Shown piece after piece: positions 1-13,500 of a DNA stretch of 64,000 bases. The stretch is from Incurvaria masculella (lineage: Eukaryota > Arthropoda > Insecta > Lepidoptera > Incurvariidae). The first letter of the stretch is position 1, and each line of letters starts with the position of its first letter. The stretch lies in NCBI GenBank assembly GCA_946894095.1, contig OX335644.1:10707595-10771594 (forward strand), given 5' to 3'. The notes under the pieces were generated by a model. That model was not told the DNA's origin and did not search any database. It saw only the letters and a program-made list of their open reading frames with translations. Made by a program: the position numbers and the translations under genes.

Positions 1-67
1 ACTTCGTCGGTGGTAGGTTTTCCATCGATATCCGGAACCACGACATCAAAATTTACATATTAAACAT

Positions 68-300
68 AACATAAAAAAATCACTTTTTTTGTATGGGGCC
101 CCCTTTTAATCTTTATTGTTGTTTTGTTTCACCTATTTGTTGTTATAGCGGCATAATAGGTACACACTCTGTGAAAATTTCAGCTCCCTACCTATTACGG
201 TTCATGAGATACAGCCCTGTGACAGACGGACGGACGGACGGACAGCGGAGGCTTGGTAATATGGTTCCGTTTTCACTCGTTGGGTACGGAACCTTAAAAA
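68..300 (+). repeat. (GTCY)n-bearing MITE, 5'-truncated copy
   Basis: The copy holds the diagnostic order of this lepidopteran family: a stretch reading like GTATGGGGCCCCC, a TTGTTATAGCGGCA block, an ATACAGCCCTGTGACAGA block, a short GACG tetranucleotide run at 225-243, and the terminal block GGGTACGGAACC. The outer left end (AACCGGCCAAGTGCGAG in full copies) is missing. The family matches what I recall as MITEs with hitchhiking (GTCY)n microsatellites described in Ostrinia. It lies in the intron upstream of the first exon seen here. Confidence 0.8.
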
Positions 301-477
301 AGCAACTTGGAATCTAAATGCATGCATGTTTTATTGATGCTACCCACCTACAGAAAAATTAAGATTGTAATTGTTTGAGCAGCCTAAACAATAAAGTATG
401 AATAATATACCTGTATGTGATTCTGACTATTATTCTAAGCACATGGCCCCACCACCCACTGTCCTGACACGCAACAG

Positions 478-633
478 AAGCGGCGGACGAGGAGTGGCTG
501 GAGATGGAGAGCGAGTGCGCGTGCGCGGGCCGCGCGCGCCGCACCCTCGCGCTCGGCCAGCGGGCTCGGGTGCGCGCGCGGCTCGCCAACCTGACGCCCG
601 TCCCGGCGACGTACGCGTGGCTGCCACCTTCAG
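478..633 (+). CDS. ASH-protein exon 1 of the window (internal exon)
   Basis: The exon follows CGCAACAG and precedes a strong donor (CAG|GTGAGC). It enters with two bases completing a codon and leaves one base over. The frame reads ADEEWLEME, then a Cys/Ala/Arg-rich run, then LANLTPVPATYAWLPPS. The last part is the typical beta-strand of an ASH domain, where a conserved Asn-x-Thr/Ser precedes a Pro and an aromatic-x-Trp. Two overlapping open frames on other strands and phases here are shadows of this GC-rich exon. Confidence 0.8.
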
Positions 634-3600
634 GTGAGCAGCTTCCTTAAAGTGTCCCTTCCCGGCGGGACTAACTCATTCGCGGACACGGTACAAAACC
701 GTACTATTGCACCCTGGGACCTTCTATGTTTCAAAGAAATAGACAGGCTCCGTGATGAGGAAGATGCAACATGCCCACAAAGCAGAAAATGCGCATAGTG
801 TTTAATTTGTTAAGATTTACGAAAATTGTAATTACATAACGACTTACAGCTAAAAGTAAACCACGATCGCTCTGGTAAAAAAATATAACAAAAACCAAAT
901 TTATTATAAGCTTTCATTAAACAAGCTATGTCTTATGACTAATATTTTTAAAATGTATACGTTTTATCGTTGAGTAATCCACCCCCAAAGTTATTGTATA
1001 AAAAACGCGACAAATTCGAATTTTCGGACCTTATAACTTAGAAACCAAACACAGTTTTATGATGCCAACGGTCATCAGACATCTTGTTCGATCAAATCAA
1101 GCTATTTTGAGAAAAAATTTGGATATCTGACAAGAAATATGGGCGTGATATTCTTTTCCCGTTTGTATGGGGAGTTGAGCGGGAAGGCCCACCTTAAGGG
1201 CGTGATAACTCCTTATTGCAATCAGTTCGGTAATGGCGAAAGTGAAACCATATATTATTACTGATTTTTCAATCCTACTTATCGGACTGATAGTACAAAT
1301 TCACATTTGTCAAAAGACGTATATCATCCCCTTCATCTACTAGGTGGTAGGGTTTAAGCCCGCCCGGGTTAGTACCATCGCATTGGATGAAAGATGGTCG
1401 AAGCGGCAATGAAAAATTGTTCGTGTTTTCCATCCAGTTCAATTTTTTTTTTTATGCGACCTGACATGGATGGCTAATACCACACAACTACCGTTATGAT
1501 ATTAGCCCAATACACCACATTCCCGACGGAATTTACTAGGAACTATTTTGTATTGCCGCTTCGACCATCTTTTCATCCAATGCGATGGTACCAACCCGGG
1601 CGGGCTTAAACCCTACCACCTAGTAGGGGAAGGGGACCTACAGTTTTACATGGATTCCGAACCATGGAGCAGCTCGCATTCGTGACGAAATGCACTTATC
1701 GAACTCTGAAAGAGAAAGACAGTGGTGCAAGTTGGTATTGAACCCGGGCCTCTGGTACGCTAGGCCAGTCCAGGTAGCTGGTAGTCAGGTAGCTGTGCTC
1801 ATAAAGGGAAGGCCCTGGCATGGCACCTAATTCCTTCGGGAATGTGGTGCATTGGCAAATGTCATAACGGTGTTGTGTGGTATTAGCCATCCATGTCAGA
1901 TCGCATAAAAAAAAACATGGGGCTTTTTTTATATCATTTTTTTTTTATGTGACGACATGGATGGCTAATACCACAAGTTCTGTCATGGTATTAGCCCAAC
2001 ACACCACATGGGAACTAGGTGCCATGCCAGAACCTTCCTTATATTGCACGGCTACATTGAACTGGATGGAAAACACGGACAATTTTCATTGCCGCTTCGA
2101 CCATCGTTCATCCAATGCGATGGTACCAACCCGGGCGGGATAAACCCTACCACCTAGTAAGTAAGGAAGGGGACCTACAGCTTAACGTGGAATCCGAACC
2201 ACGGCCAGCCTCTCTCAACGGTCGAATGGTCACCCATCCAAGACCAGACCGGACCCAGCGTTGCTTAACTTCGGAGAGCGATCGCCGAAGTGTCGCGCCA
2301 CTGGGCCACCGAGGCTGACATTCTGACATCTGCTGACATCATTGATGATATGATGATTGAGGAGGAGGAGGAAATAAGCCCGCTCTCTCCTCTTGCTCTC
2401 CATCTCGGTAGAAAAACCAACGACAAAATCCAAAAAATTCAACGTAACGGGCACAAGCAAGCGAACGAAACGAATAACTGGGTTTCGAAATGATATTGAA
2501 CAAAAAAACTAGCTGCTGTAAATCTTGCTGCTGACAAACTAAAAAATGTGAAGTGGTATCCTTTACTAACCTAAGAGCTATTTTATTGAGCTGTCTCTCT
2601 CTAACACTACTCCTTGAAGTTGGTAATGAGAAATGTTTAGACCATCGAAAACAATCCTCAGAAAGCTAACTGACCTTTATTTCACCATTGAAAAATCGAG
2701 CTAGTCCCAGTCTGTTAAAGAGCGGAATAATTTTAAAGGCTTGTTAAGTATCCGACCATTCGCCTATTGAAAAATCGGGCCTTACCCCGGGTATAGACTA
2801 TCGATCTACATATTTACTCTTTGAATTATGTAAATAAGTCGTAGTTACTTAAAATAAATGTTATTTTACTTACGTCCTCGGCTCTTATCACCCTCTTAAG
2901 ACGATCGTTACTCTATCAATTCCCCATACTGCGAGCGATAACTGTTTACATACTCTGTATATAACATAAATATTGGATATAAAAATATACTGTAGTGCCG
3001 TACGTCTCTGTTTTTATTTATTTTTATTTATCTTTTAGATTGGAAAATATTGGCTAATACACATTAAGAAAACTTATTTTTCTTACTGTAATTTTAGGTA
3101 TTCCATTAATGTAAAATACAGATATTTCCATTAAAATACCACAAACAAATTCACAAATCAGGCTTTCTCATGTGATTAAAATATTTTTAATAAAGTCTGA
3201 CCACTTTCATGGGTAGGGAAACGTTAGGCTCTGCCAGACGATTACGCTAGTAACTAGCAATCGGCTTGCAAAATTGTGCCTTCACCGATGGATTCAAATA
3301 ATAACTGGATAATTTTACGTCTTTTATGGATACAATACCGTTAGCTTATTGATTTGACGGTATCTAATGGCATTTACATTGAAGCATTGTAATCAGATTT
3401 TAAAAACAATCAAAAGAGTTTTTATTCATGACATCCTGTTTTTGCAAACAAATCATCAATTATTCCCAAGTGAGTGTCGAAGGGTGAAAGGTCACACAAT
3501 ACATCTGATTCACTTATCGGACTGAAATAACAGATATATAAAACGCTACTCGCCTAACTAACAATAAAAAAAATATCCTCGCGACCTTTAAGTACTTTAA

Positions 3601-6600
3601 TTTAAATTTAATATACATACATTTCACTTAATCCGCGAAATGTACGTCGCCACAACTCGTCATAAATGTCAAAAAAGATCAAACCGTTTCAATTGCAATA
3701 TCGTTGAAACACGTACGTGAAGCAGAAATTCCCACGAGAAATATGTGCGCAATGTTGCCTTCGAATTTTTGTAGGTAAAGTTGATTAATTTCATAGTTCA
3801 ACTCAAATTCATCGGCATGAAATGTATCCCTAGATGTCGTTGACAAATGCCCGGTGATTGAATTGTCACCACATTTGGATATGAAATATATAAAGTTCTC
3901 ATTGGAATATGGAATGTAATATAATATGGTAATATAATATGTAATACCCAGAATCGTGCCGGTGAGACGCATTATTTTATTTAATGTTGGAATATTTCGT
4001 TTCTTTTCAGATAATACTGACCCTCTAGACATAACATTTTCTCCCAATGAGGGAGTGATAATGGGACACAGTCACGTTGATATTTCTGTAAGTGCTCTCT
4101 TCCATAGTTTCTAAGTTTTTGAAAATAAAATGTTAAGTATTTGTTATCAATACATCCAGTTCAAGTTACAAACAGATAACTGTTCTAGACCATGTGTTGC
4201 TGGGTACATTTCGCGTACTACATGGACTATGCGGAAACTGAAATGTCCCAATGTCGCACATAGTCAGCCTCGGTAGCTCAGTGTGCGACGCCCTGCGAAT
4301 CGATAAGCTGGGGCAGCACCTCTGAGCGCGGATAGGTGACCATTTTCAACCGTTGATGCTGGCCGTGGTTCGGATTCCACGTAAAACTGTAGGTCCCCTT
4401 TCTTACTTACTAGGTGGTAGGGTTAATCCCGCCCGGGCTAGTACCATCGCATTAAATGAAGGATGGTCGAATCGGCTATGAAAATTGTCCGTGTTTTCCA
4501 TCCAGTTCAATGTAGCCGTGCAATATAAGGAAGTTCCTGGCATGACACCTAGTTCTCATGTGGTGTGTTAGGCTAATACGGTCATTTCGGTATTAGCCAT
4601 CCATGTCCAGTTACATAAAAAAAACATATCCCTGGATAGTGCCGGTGCAAATACTCCGGATGCAGCTTGCTGTATTTGGAGGTCAGTTGTCACGCAGCAC
4701 GCAACGTGGACTTGCATTGGGGATCGACTGATCAGAGTAGCATCGCGACGCTGTGGGCACTCTCCTTTTGGAGTCCAAGTAGGCCAGGGAGATCCTGGGG
4801 AACAGGGTATCGTCCGCCGAAAGTAGCATAGCGTGATTAGAGGGCCCGTTCCTCTCACTAATCATTCTTCGAGTATAACCATGCATTATACCTCCTCCAA
4901 ATCGTGCAAGTGAATGTATTTTGTATTTATTTATGTTTACATCGTGATGCTGTGTACTGCCGTCAGGTGGCGGTGCGTGGCGTGCGCGTGTCGGCACGCC
5001 ATCTATCGTTGCGCTCGTGCCGCGTGCTAGGCGCGCCACAGCTGCTGCACCTCATATTGGAAGTCGCCGTTTCTGTAATTACCTCGTACCATAACATATT
5101 TAAACTATATATTTTAGGGGCGATTTTGAAATCCTCAGATAGTACTTATCGGATTGATAGTATAAATTCACGTTTGTCAAAAGACATTGTCGGAGAATTA
5201 TATCTTCTATCACAATAATCGGACTATAATTTTACTATTAAACATTTGGGCTTACTTTATCTGGTAGATAAGCAGATGCATAAATAAATCTGTTTATCTG
5301 AATATTGAAAAATCAGCCCTTAAAGTTTTAAGTGTAGATACGATAGCTATGGTAAATCTAGGTTCTTGATCGGATGAAATAATAAATGAATCTGCGTCAT
5401 AATAATTTGCCAAAAAAAAAAAAAGTTTTCTCTTTTGCACAACTTACATGCACTCAGTAATTCAAATAAATATCTGCCTTCGCATAATTAGCCGCCTCTG
5501 TCCTTAGAGCCTGATCGAAGGCATTTATTAAATTGCTTAAATTCATTTTCAATTTGGGCAAATCGACAAAGGTACGATAAAAGTAAATAAATTTCAATGA
5601 TGGAGCACTCAAAACGTTATTGAATTAATTACCATTTTAATCTCCTTTAAGTCGTCGTATACAAGCAAAGATATATTTTTGCATGAACGTAATGTTGGAA
5701 GCAAATGCTAAAAATATTTCTATCGTCTGTCAATACCAGAAATATAGAACTCCGTTTTAAGAAACCAATGGACGTATTAAGTTGAAACTAATATCAAATT
5801 CTTATTAACTTATAAGGTTTATTGAAACTGTAAAAATTAAGACAAATAATCATGATAAAAAATAAGTCTATTTATTCCGCACCCTTTAACACTCTCAAAT
5901 ATATAAAAAATCATACCAGGTAAGGCACACGTTAAGTCAATTTGAAAGAAAGAAGAAATAATTATTTTTGTGCAAATTACAGTAGTTATGTCACAAAAAA
6001 CTTTATGTTTTGCCGTTATGGACTAACTTTGAACAATGTCGGTGCGCAAGTAGGACTCGGAATTGCCTGAATTATTTTAATTTTTACTGGCACCGTAAAG
6101 TAAATATTGAATTATACAATTTAAATTAACTTTTATAAAACAAGGCCGAGAATTATCAAGCACTGGGTACCCTAGGACTGAATATTTCGTTATTGGGAGC
6201 CAGGAATTGTGACAATTCATCCCAATAATTGAAAATAGCAGGGCAATTAAACTGATTTTAATCTGAATAACATTTTATCGTAAATGTCATATCGAGTGCC
6301 TCGCTCGTTGCTTCTCGGTGGCTGTTTTAGGAGGCTGTTTATTTTGTCTACCCGTCTAAAAGGTTTTCTGGATTTTGAACAAATTAATTCAACCGGCTCA
6401 GGCAGTTTGGAAATGTTTTAAATTCAAAATGAAATATTCGTTCCCTAGATAATATTGTTAACCCTTTATTGGATTATGATATTTTTTTCTATCTCAAAAT
6501 GTTAACATTGCAACAAGTAAATCTGTTCTTGGCTATATTTTTATACTTTCGTGGCATTTTTTCTGTCAAAACGATTTGGTTAATATTTTTTTGGCACCTA

Positions 6601-9600
6601 ATTGGTGATTTCGTATAAAATCTAAATTAAAATATATGTATGTATATATATATAATAACTAATACAAAGACTCGGAAAATTGTGTGGTTACTTCAGGGTT
6701 ATTAACAGTCGTTTTTGATCATAGGAGGATATTTATCTTCTAAATATTTTGGGTTTCAAAAATATACTTAAAAACAAATGTATTTCGTGCGGTACATATT
6801 TAAAGGCCTTGCTTTAAAAGTCTTGAAATTAAATACAAATTGATACTGAAAATATGTTCTAGAAATACTTCAACCCAAAGTCAGCGCTGCGAAATATCTA
6901 CGTAATTAATTTTCCATTTTCTGTCTCCTAATCTTTAATACTCTCAAGCGTATGATATGACCCTTATAAGTGGCCCTTATCCGCCTTTGAGGCTAGGCAA
7001 GAGTACTATCGCTTAGCCTCCTAGTACATTTGTCCTAATTTTTTTTATTAATGTAATTTACATGGTTTCATGTACGATGAAAACATATCTTGCGATAATA
7101 TTTGCAATTATTGTTGGCTCTCGGGTCTCTTTTGTATATTTAGTTATGCATTTTTAATGCAGTATAAAATTATTTAAAAATTTAATGTATAAAGTAATTT
7201 AAATAAAAAATTACTATTTAATGCAGTGTAACCGAGCAATGATTTTATTTAATCGAAACTGGAACGTCCAGTTGAAAGAGCAGAATCCAGTATAGCAGCC
7301 GACCACTTGACGGATGGAAACACATTTTTATCTTCAGTCTGAGAACCTTTATTGATGCGGGCCAATTTGTCCGGAACCGCTTTCGCGGATTTCAACATAA
7401 ATTTTGCGGTTTTATTATCCTGTAAAAAGATGAAAGCTTATTTCTGCCTCAGATTTGAGTGTTTGATTACAGCCCGCGCTCTTATTATTTACGTTCGTTG
7501 TGTTCCTTCGGAGGCATTACTGGGGATCTTTATTTTATTTGATGTTTATTTTTTTCGGCTCTGAGATATCTAAATGTTTTCGCGGGTTATTTGGTTACCA
7601 GTACGGATGTCTTCATAGGTACCTATTTTTTAAATGTTAAAATATAAAGTTAAATTATAACATAAAATTTCTAATTTTAAAATGTCTTAACAATTACGTA
7701 AGTCAAGTTATTAGCATAGGTAGTGAATGTTTTTACATTTATACTTGCATTTAAATAATGTATTTTTTTATATTTATACTGAAACTTTTGAATTTTACCT
7801 ATTTGGGGTGATATAATGAAATTTCGAGACACCTATTTTAATGATGAAAATGGTTTCACCATGCAGTTCCGTTTAAATTTTGAATTATAAAAAATATTAT
7901 TTTTACCCAACTTATCTAGGACCATGATGTAATTGAAATTTTCAACAAAGAAAAAACATAAAAAAATCACGTAAAACATTTTCCTAATTGCTATTAATAT
8001 TCCATGCAATTCCGATGAATGAATTATATATATTTTTTACTTTGGCAATCTTAACAGTAAAAACGTTCTAATAATTTTGGAATTGTTTTTCAACTTCGGG
8101 ATTGAAAGAGTTTTTTTAAGTCAAACAGCCTCTCTGTTTACAATCATATTGATGATATTTACATTCAAATACAACATTTCAATTAAAATCGATCAACATC
8201 CTTTTTCGAGTTTATTGAGTATCACCTTTAATAGAGAAATACAATTTCAAAAGATGTTGGAATGATGTTTGTGTGTCCATAGCCTAGTGGCTAACGATTA
8301 TGTTTTTTTGTGTTGGAGACTGCGGGTTCCAATTCCAGGGACCTATTTTTTTTTTATTTCCTAAATTTCCTTCTTATCCAAAATGTACGTTTTAATTTTC
8401 ATTGGATTACGTTTTGACCGGGATTTTCATTCAGTTTAATGCAGCAGTTCTTGTTAAGAGGGCAATGAGGTGATCAAGTTCCATACAATGCCTTGTGCCT
8501 GTTTCCTTAGACGGATTAAGACATTATTCTGAAATTTTGCATATTAAATAAATCAACTTATAGCTACGTCTGTACGTTTTTGTTCTTTTGATACATTTAC
8601 TAATATCCATGATATAAACCTCTAAAAATGTGTAAACAAATACGAAATAGCGTATATCATGGATGCGTATGATATGGCCCTTATAAGTGGCCTGTACATC
8701 CTGGCATGGCACCTAGTTCTTTTAAATGACGTTTAGGCTAATATCATGACGGAAGTTATGGTAGCAACTGCACCTATCTAGTTCAATATTAAAAGGTATT
8801 CGTGAATGCTAATCTTCAGGTTTTCAAACCTTAAAATGGTAAAGTTAAAATTCTGTCTATAACAAACAAGGCGGGTCTCGCATTTCCCGTTCGTGTTCCA
8901 TCTAGCGCTCAATGTATCAAGCCACAGAACGTTCCGTGAATTTGACGCTTTTTTACCATGTTCATGGTTATATTCCAATCGCCGTTTCATCTAAGTATAC
9001 CTGAAAGTATAGCGCTGAAATCCAAGCGTTAATACGGTATTTGCGACGTCATTAAAATTTTCATATTCTATGTATACCAAAGAGGATTGTCTATTTCTAA
9101 TTTGAAGGTAAATTTATATCTTGCTGTTTTTTGGGTAACGTACCGTGTTTTTTTGATACTGGATTACAAGCGGAAATGAATGCATGGAAGCGAAATTGAA
9201 AGCAAATAGGTACCTACGCCTAAAAGATGCGTAATTAAGTGCAACAGAGAAATAGATGTCATTCATAACGGATCATTGTATACCGTAATTTTAGTGTAAA
9301 TCTATCAGTTGAGAATGCCTACACAGCCTGGTGGAAATCTACTCGTGACAATACTAGTGATTGCCACCGAGTGTAGAGAAGCGAAAGGAAACAATAATGG
9401 AAGCGTCAGAACACCACATAGCCCCAATGAATTTTAATTAAAGATGGCCGTTCTTGTTTTAAGCTGATATTAATACACCTTATTAATACCTGAAATTGTA
9501 CAGGGCGTTGAAGTAAGCTTCGAGATCCCGTGCGGAGCGACGGGTGAGGAGCGAGTGCGCGTGCGCCGCTCGCAGACTTCCCCCGCGCAGCACCAGGCGC

Positions 9601-10497
9601 CGTTGCAGTCTTCCTCCCCACCGCGTCACCAGTCTACCTCGCACGTGAGTACAGCCCTCCCGCTCTATAGGTCATGGTCTTCGTTAACAACATAGATCTC
9701 ATCACGCCGTTTTCCCGGAGGGGTAGGCAGAGATCGTTACGTCTTGCTTTAAGCCTGCAGGAGAAGTGAGAGAAATCTGCGGTCAAACAGCATATTTATC
9801 TTATGTAGCTTGTTTAGAAAATAATTATGTGCTCCGCTCTTTTTTGGGAGCACCGGTATGGTTCGTGATGTGATATGGACGTACAGAGTTACCGATGATA
9901 ATAATAATAATAATAATAATCGACTCAGTGGTGCCATATTATAAATACAAACCGGAAGACGTGTTGGAGAAAGATGGCACTAAGCTCTATTGGGATCGAC
10001 CAATACAAACCGATAAGACAATTAAGTGCAATAAGCCCGATATTGTATTGGTCGATCCCAAGTCCAACGAGATCTTCCTCGTAGACATAACAATACCACA
10101 TGACGAAAACCTCGACAGGGCCGAAAATGAGAAACTTATGAAATATTTAGACCTGGCCCACGAGGTTACCGCCATGTGGCGTGCACGGAAAACCACCATC
10201 GTGCCAATTGTTATGTCTACGAACGGCGTTGTCCCAAAGAATTTGGCCAAACACTTAGAAAAATTAGGTATCGATATTGGGCTCCGATTCCAGATGCAGA
10301 AAGCGGTTCTACTCTCGAACACGAGAATCGTTCGGCGGTTTCTGTCTCTGTAGCTCGGAGCGGTCTTACAGGATTTGTCCCAGGTGGGACCTCCGTAAGG
10401 TTTTTTTTCCAGTTTTAGGTTTATATTTTTTAAGGCTTATTTTTGTATTTTTGTATTAAATAATGTAAACCTAAAATTTGATAATAAATATATACTG

Positions 10498-10529
<32 letters not shown>

Positions 10530-13500
10530 CTTTATTGCTATCATACACATGGTACATACAAGGGCGGACTTATTGCCTAATGTCAATCTCTTCCAATCAA
10601 CCCGATAATGGGACAAACATATACAGGTAGCAACAATAAAAGTAACCTAAGAATAGATGTTGTGCACTATTTATTTCTATAAAAAAAAAAAGTTACAGAC
10701 CAATTTAATAACTATATACATAAAGTATTTCAGCCTAAAAATGTATATACAGAATTTATGCAAAAAAAGAAAAAAAAACACAACTAAAAATAAAAAATAA
10801 ATGTTTAAAAGTAAGAAATTCTGTTTTTGTTGAACATAACTCATTTAGTGAGGAAGTATAATTTTAATCGTTTTTTGAAGATTTCAAGAGAAGCAGAGCT
10901 CCTGTACCTGTAGCTCCTTAACTGTAAAAGAGTTGCTAAAAGAAGTACTATTGTGTAACGGTATCAGAAGAAGAAAGTTGTCAATTGACCTGAGAGGTAG
11001 GCCATGGGATGACAAGAAATTAAAACTATCCCTGAGGTAAATGGTCATGGTAATTATCATTATGTCAATTCTTACAATGCGATTCAAATAAGAATAGGGT
11101 AGGATCACCGCCATTTTGAATGTCAAACTGCTAAAACCGTCACTTCACTTCACAAACTTCAGTACTTTGCCGCGGTGTTTTCGCGTACTTTTCCTCGCGA
11201 ATTCGAGTGAAGTTAGTCACGAACCCCGTCCTATTCTTATTTGTATCGCATTGTACTTCAAGGTTTATTTCGTGTTAACACTAGAAATATGATGCATCAT
11301 CATGTAAATAGATGCTGATAATATACACTTTCCTGTATTGCAGGCAAAACTGGAAAACAAAACTATTTAAATGAAGATAATATAAAGTAATTTTGTTAAA
11401 TGAACGAGTTCAACATAATATATAACATTTAATAAAAATGTGCATGCAACTGCTTCATTTATGAGCCTATATTTAATCGAAATTACATGGCTGAGTTTTA
11501 TACGAGATAGATCGGTGCTCATACGTGGCACCGCCATCGTTTATTTATATTTTCATAATAATATCAGCATTACCATAGATTAAAGAGAAAGGGATAGATT
11601 CCTAACGTCATACCAGTGTTCAAAAAGGATAATTAAAGTCCACAGGTAGCGTTGCAAATCACATTTCAGAATATCTACATTAAATAGAAACCAATGCATA
11701 TCAATGAAATTTTTATTTACTTGATTTATAGTTAAAATGTATCGTTTTCATCACATCCACATGAAACATTTTGAATCAAGGTTAGATTAATCACCGTGTA
11801 ACCAGTTCTGGCAGTGACGGTTTTTGTTGGTAGTTTTGTACGGTGTATGACGTTAGGTTCCTCTTTAATCTATGGTATTACTAATGGGTAACTGAGCTTG
11901 ACGTCGTTTTTTCATGGTGTTTTCAACTGTTTTCAAGTAATTTATTAAGCTTACTCATTGGCTGATACATTGCGGTTGCCCAATCAAGATTTCGATTTTA
12001 GATTTTTTTATTTTACAATTTAAAATTACGAAATCTCCAATAATTTGAGATTTTGGATATTTTCACGACGATACAGTTCTTCCAAGACATTAAGGCTGAG
12101 ATAAATAGTCGTAACGGAAACTAAGACTAACGAAAAGTAGTACTTTGTGACGTCATTTTGACACATTTTGTATGGACGAAATGTCAAAGTAATACAAAGT
12201 GACGTCACAAAGTACTACTTTTCGTTAGTCTTAGTTTCTGTTACGACTATTTATCTCAGCCTTAGAGTAGAGTAGAGAATATATAATTCAGGTCCTAGTT
12301 TCGCTGAAACTGAAAATCCACACTAAAATTTATGCAAAGATCTGATTACAATGTTTTCATATTAATATTTATTTGATCATTCAAAATAAAAAATCGGCCC
12401 CACCGCAGTGTTTACACCAAAATCAATATTGATTTTGAAAATTAGGTTGGTATCTCAATGATTGCAGTCTAAATGCTTTAGGGCAGATTTTTCAATAGTC
12501 TTATATACAGCCAGATAAATATTCGACGGCTCTTAGAGTAAGATTAATTATTTGAAATCAGCGCCATCTAGTAGGAGGCATTTTTTTCTATTTAGAATAC
12601 TGGCCATTAATTCGTTGCCTAGAGAAGTTGGCAGTTGGTAAGAACAGTTAATCCGAAGGATTTAGCTCCGGTTGCACGAAGAAACGGCTGAGTTAATCAA
12701 TGTTCAAACACGTCACTTTTAGTGAACCGCATAGAGTTCCTTCCATACTGTTCACATAAAGTGACGTGTTTGATCATACATTGACGTTGATTTTGATTTT
12801 TTGTTCTTTCGTGCCACCCACCCTTAATCTTGCTTTGCATTAATATCTATATTTTTCCACTCATTTAAATCGAATTATATCAAAGTAAAATCTACTAGTT
12901 CTTCATTAATGTGTCTTCTTTATATGTTACTCCAGCCCTGCGTAGGACTCAAACGCGTTACTCTCAAGTGAATATTGTCTAAAGAAGAGCTCTTGACTAC
13001 AAAAGGATCGGTTGGGTCCAGCAAATAGATCTACCGGCAGACGTTGGAACGATCCTATAATAGGTGGGCACGGGTTCTAAAATGCTTTTACGAGCATGTA
13101 CAGTCAATTTGGTGCGTCATCCACGGACGCTCGGTTACATTTATATCCAATGAAATAAGCGGGAAGAGTAAATATACTTTTTCGACCTAAGCAGGTACGT
13201 CGCTTATTCCAAGGAATGTGACATCTATTTATGTATAATCGATCGTGAAGCAAAGACACATTAATTAAAGAAAGAGCCCAGTAAAACTACTTTAAGAATA
13301 TACTACAAGGCTGGACCCGAACCAGCAAAACATCCCATTCAAGGGTATTGCACCTACCAATCCCGCCACCGGCGGAATTTTGAATTCTCCAAGAAAAATC
13401 GTTGAAGAGAAATCAAGTAGAGAAATTGGGTTTATACTAGCACAGCGTTTAAGATTATACTCACATACATTTATTAAACACTTCATTTGCGTTGCGGACA

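Noticed and set aside
2229..2283. 5S rRNA gene
   Set aside because: The sequence has 5S promoter words but is joined to a SINE body and tail and lacks the 5S 5' and 3' arms, so it is a retroposed SINE head.
3679..4047. 122-codon minus-strand open frame
   Set aside because: It overlaps exon 2 in antisense, has no recognisable motif and lies in AT-rich sequence where such frames arise by chance.
8277..8345. tRNA gene
   Set aside because: It has A- and B-box-like words but no acceptor stem pairing, so it looks like a decayed SINE head.
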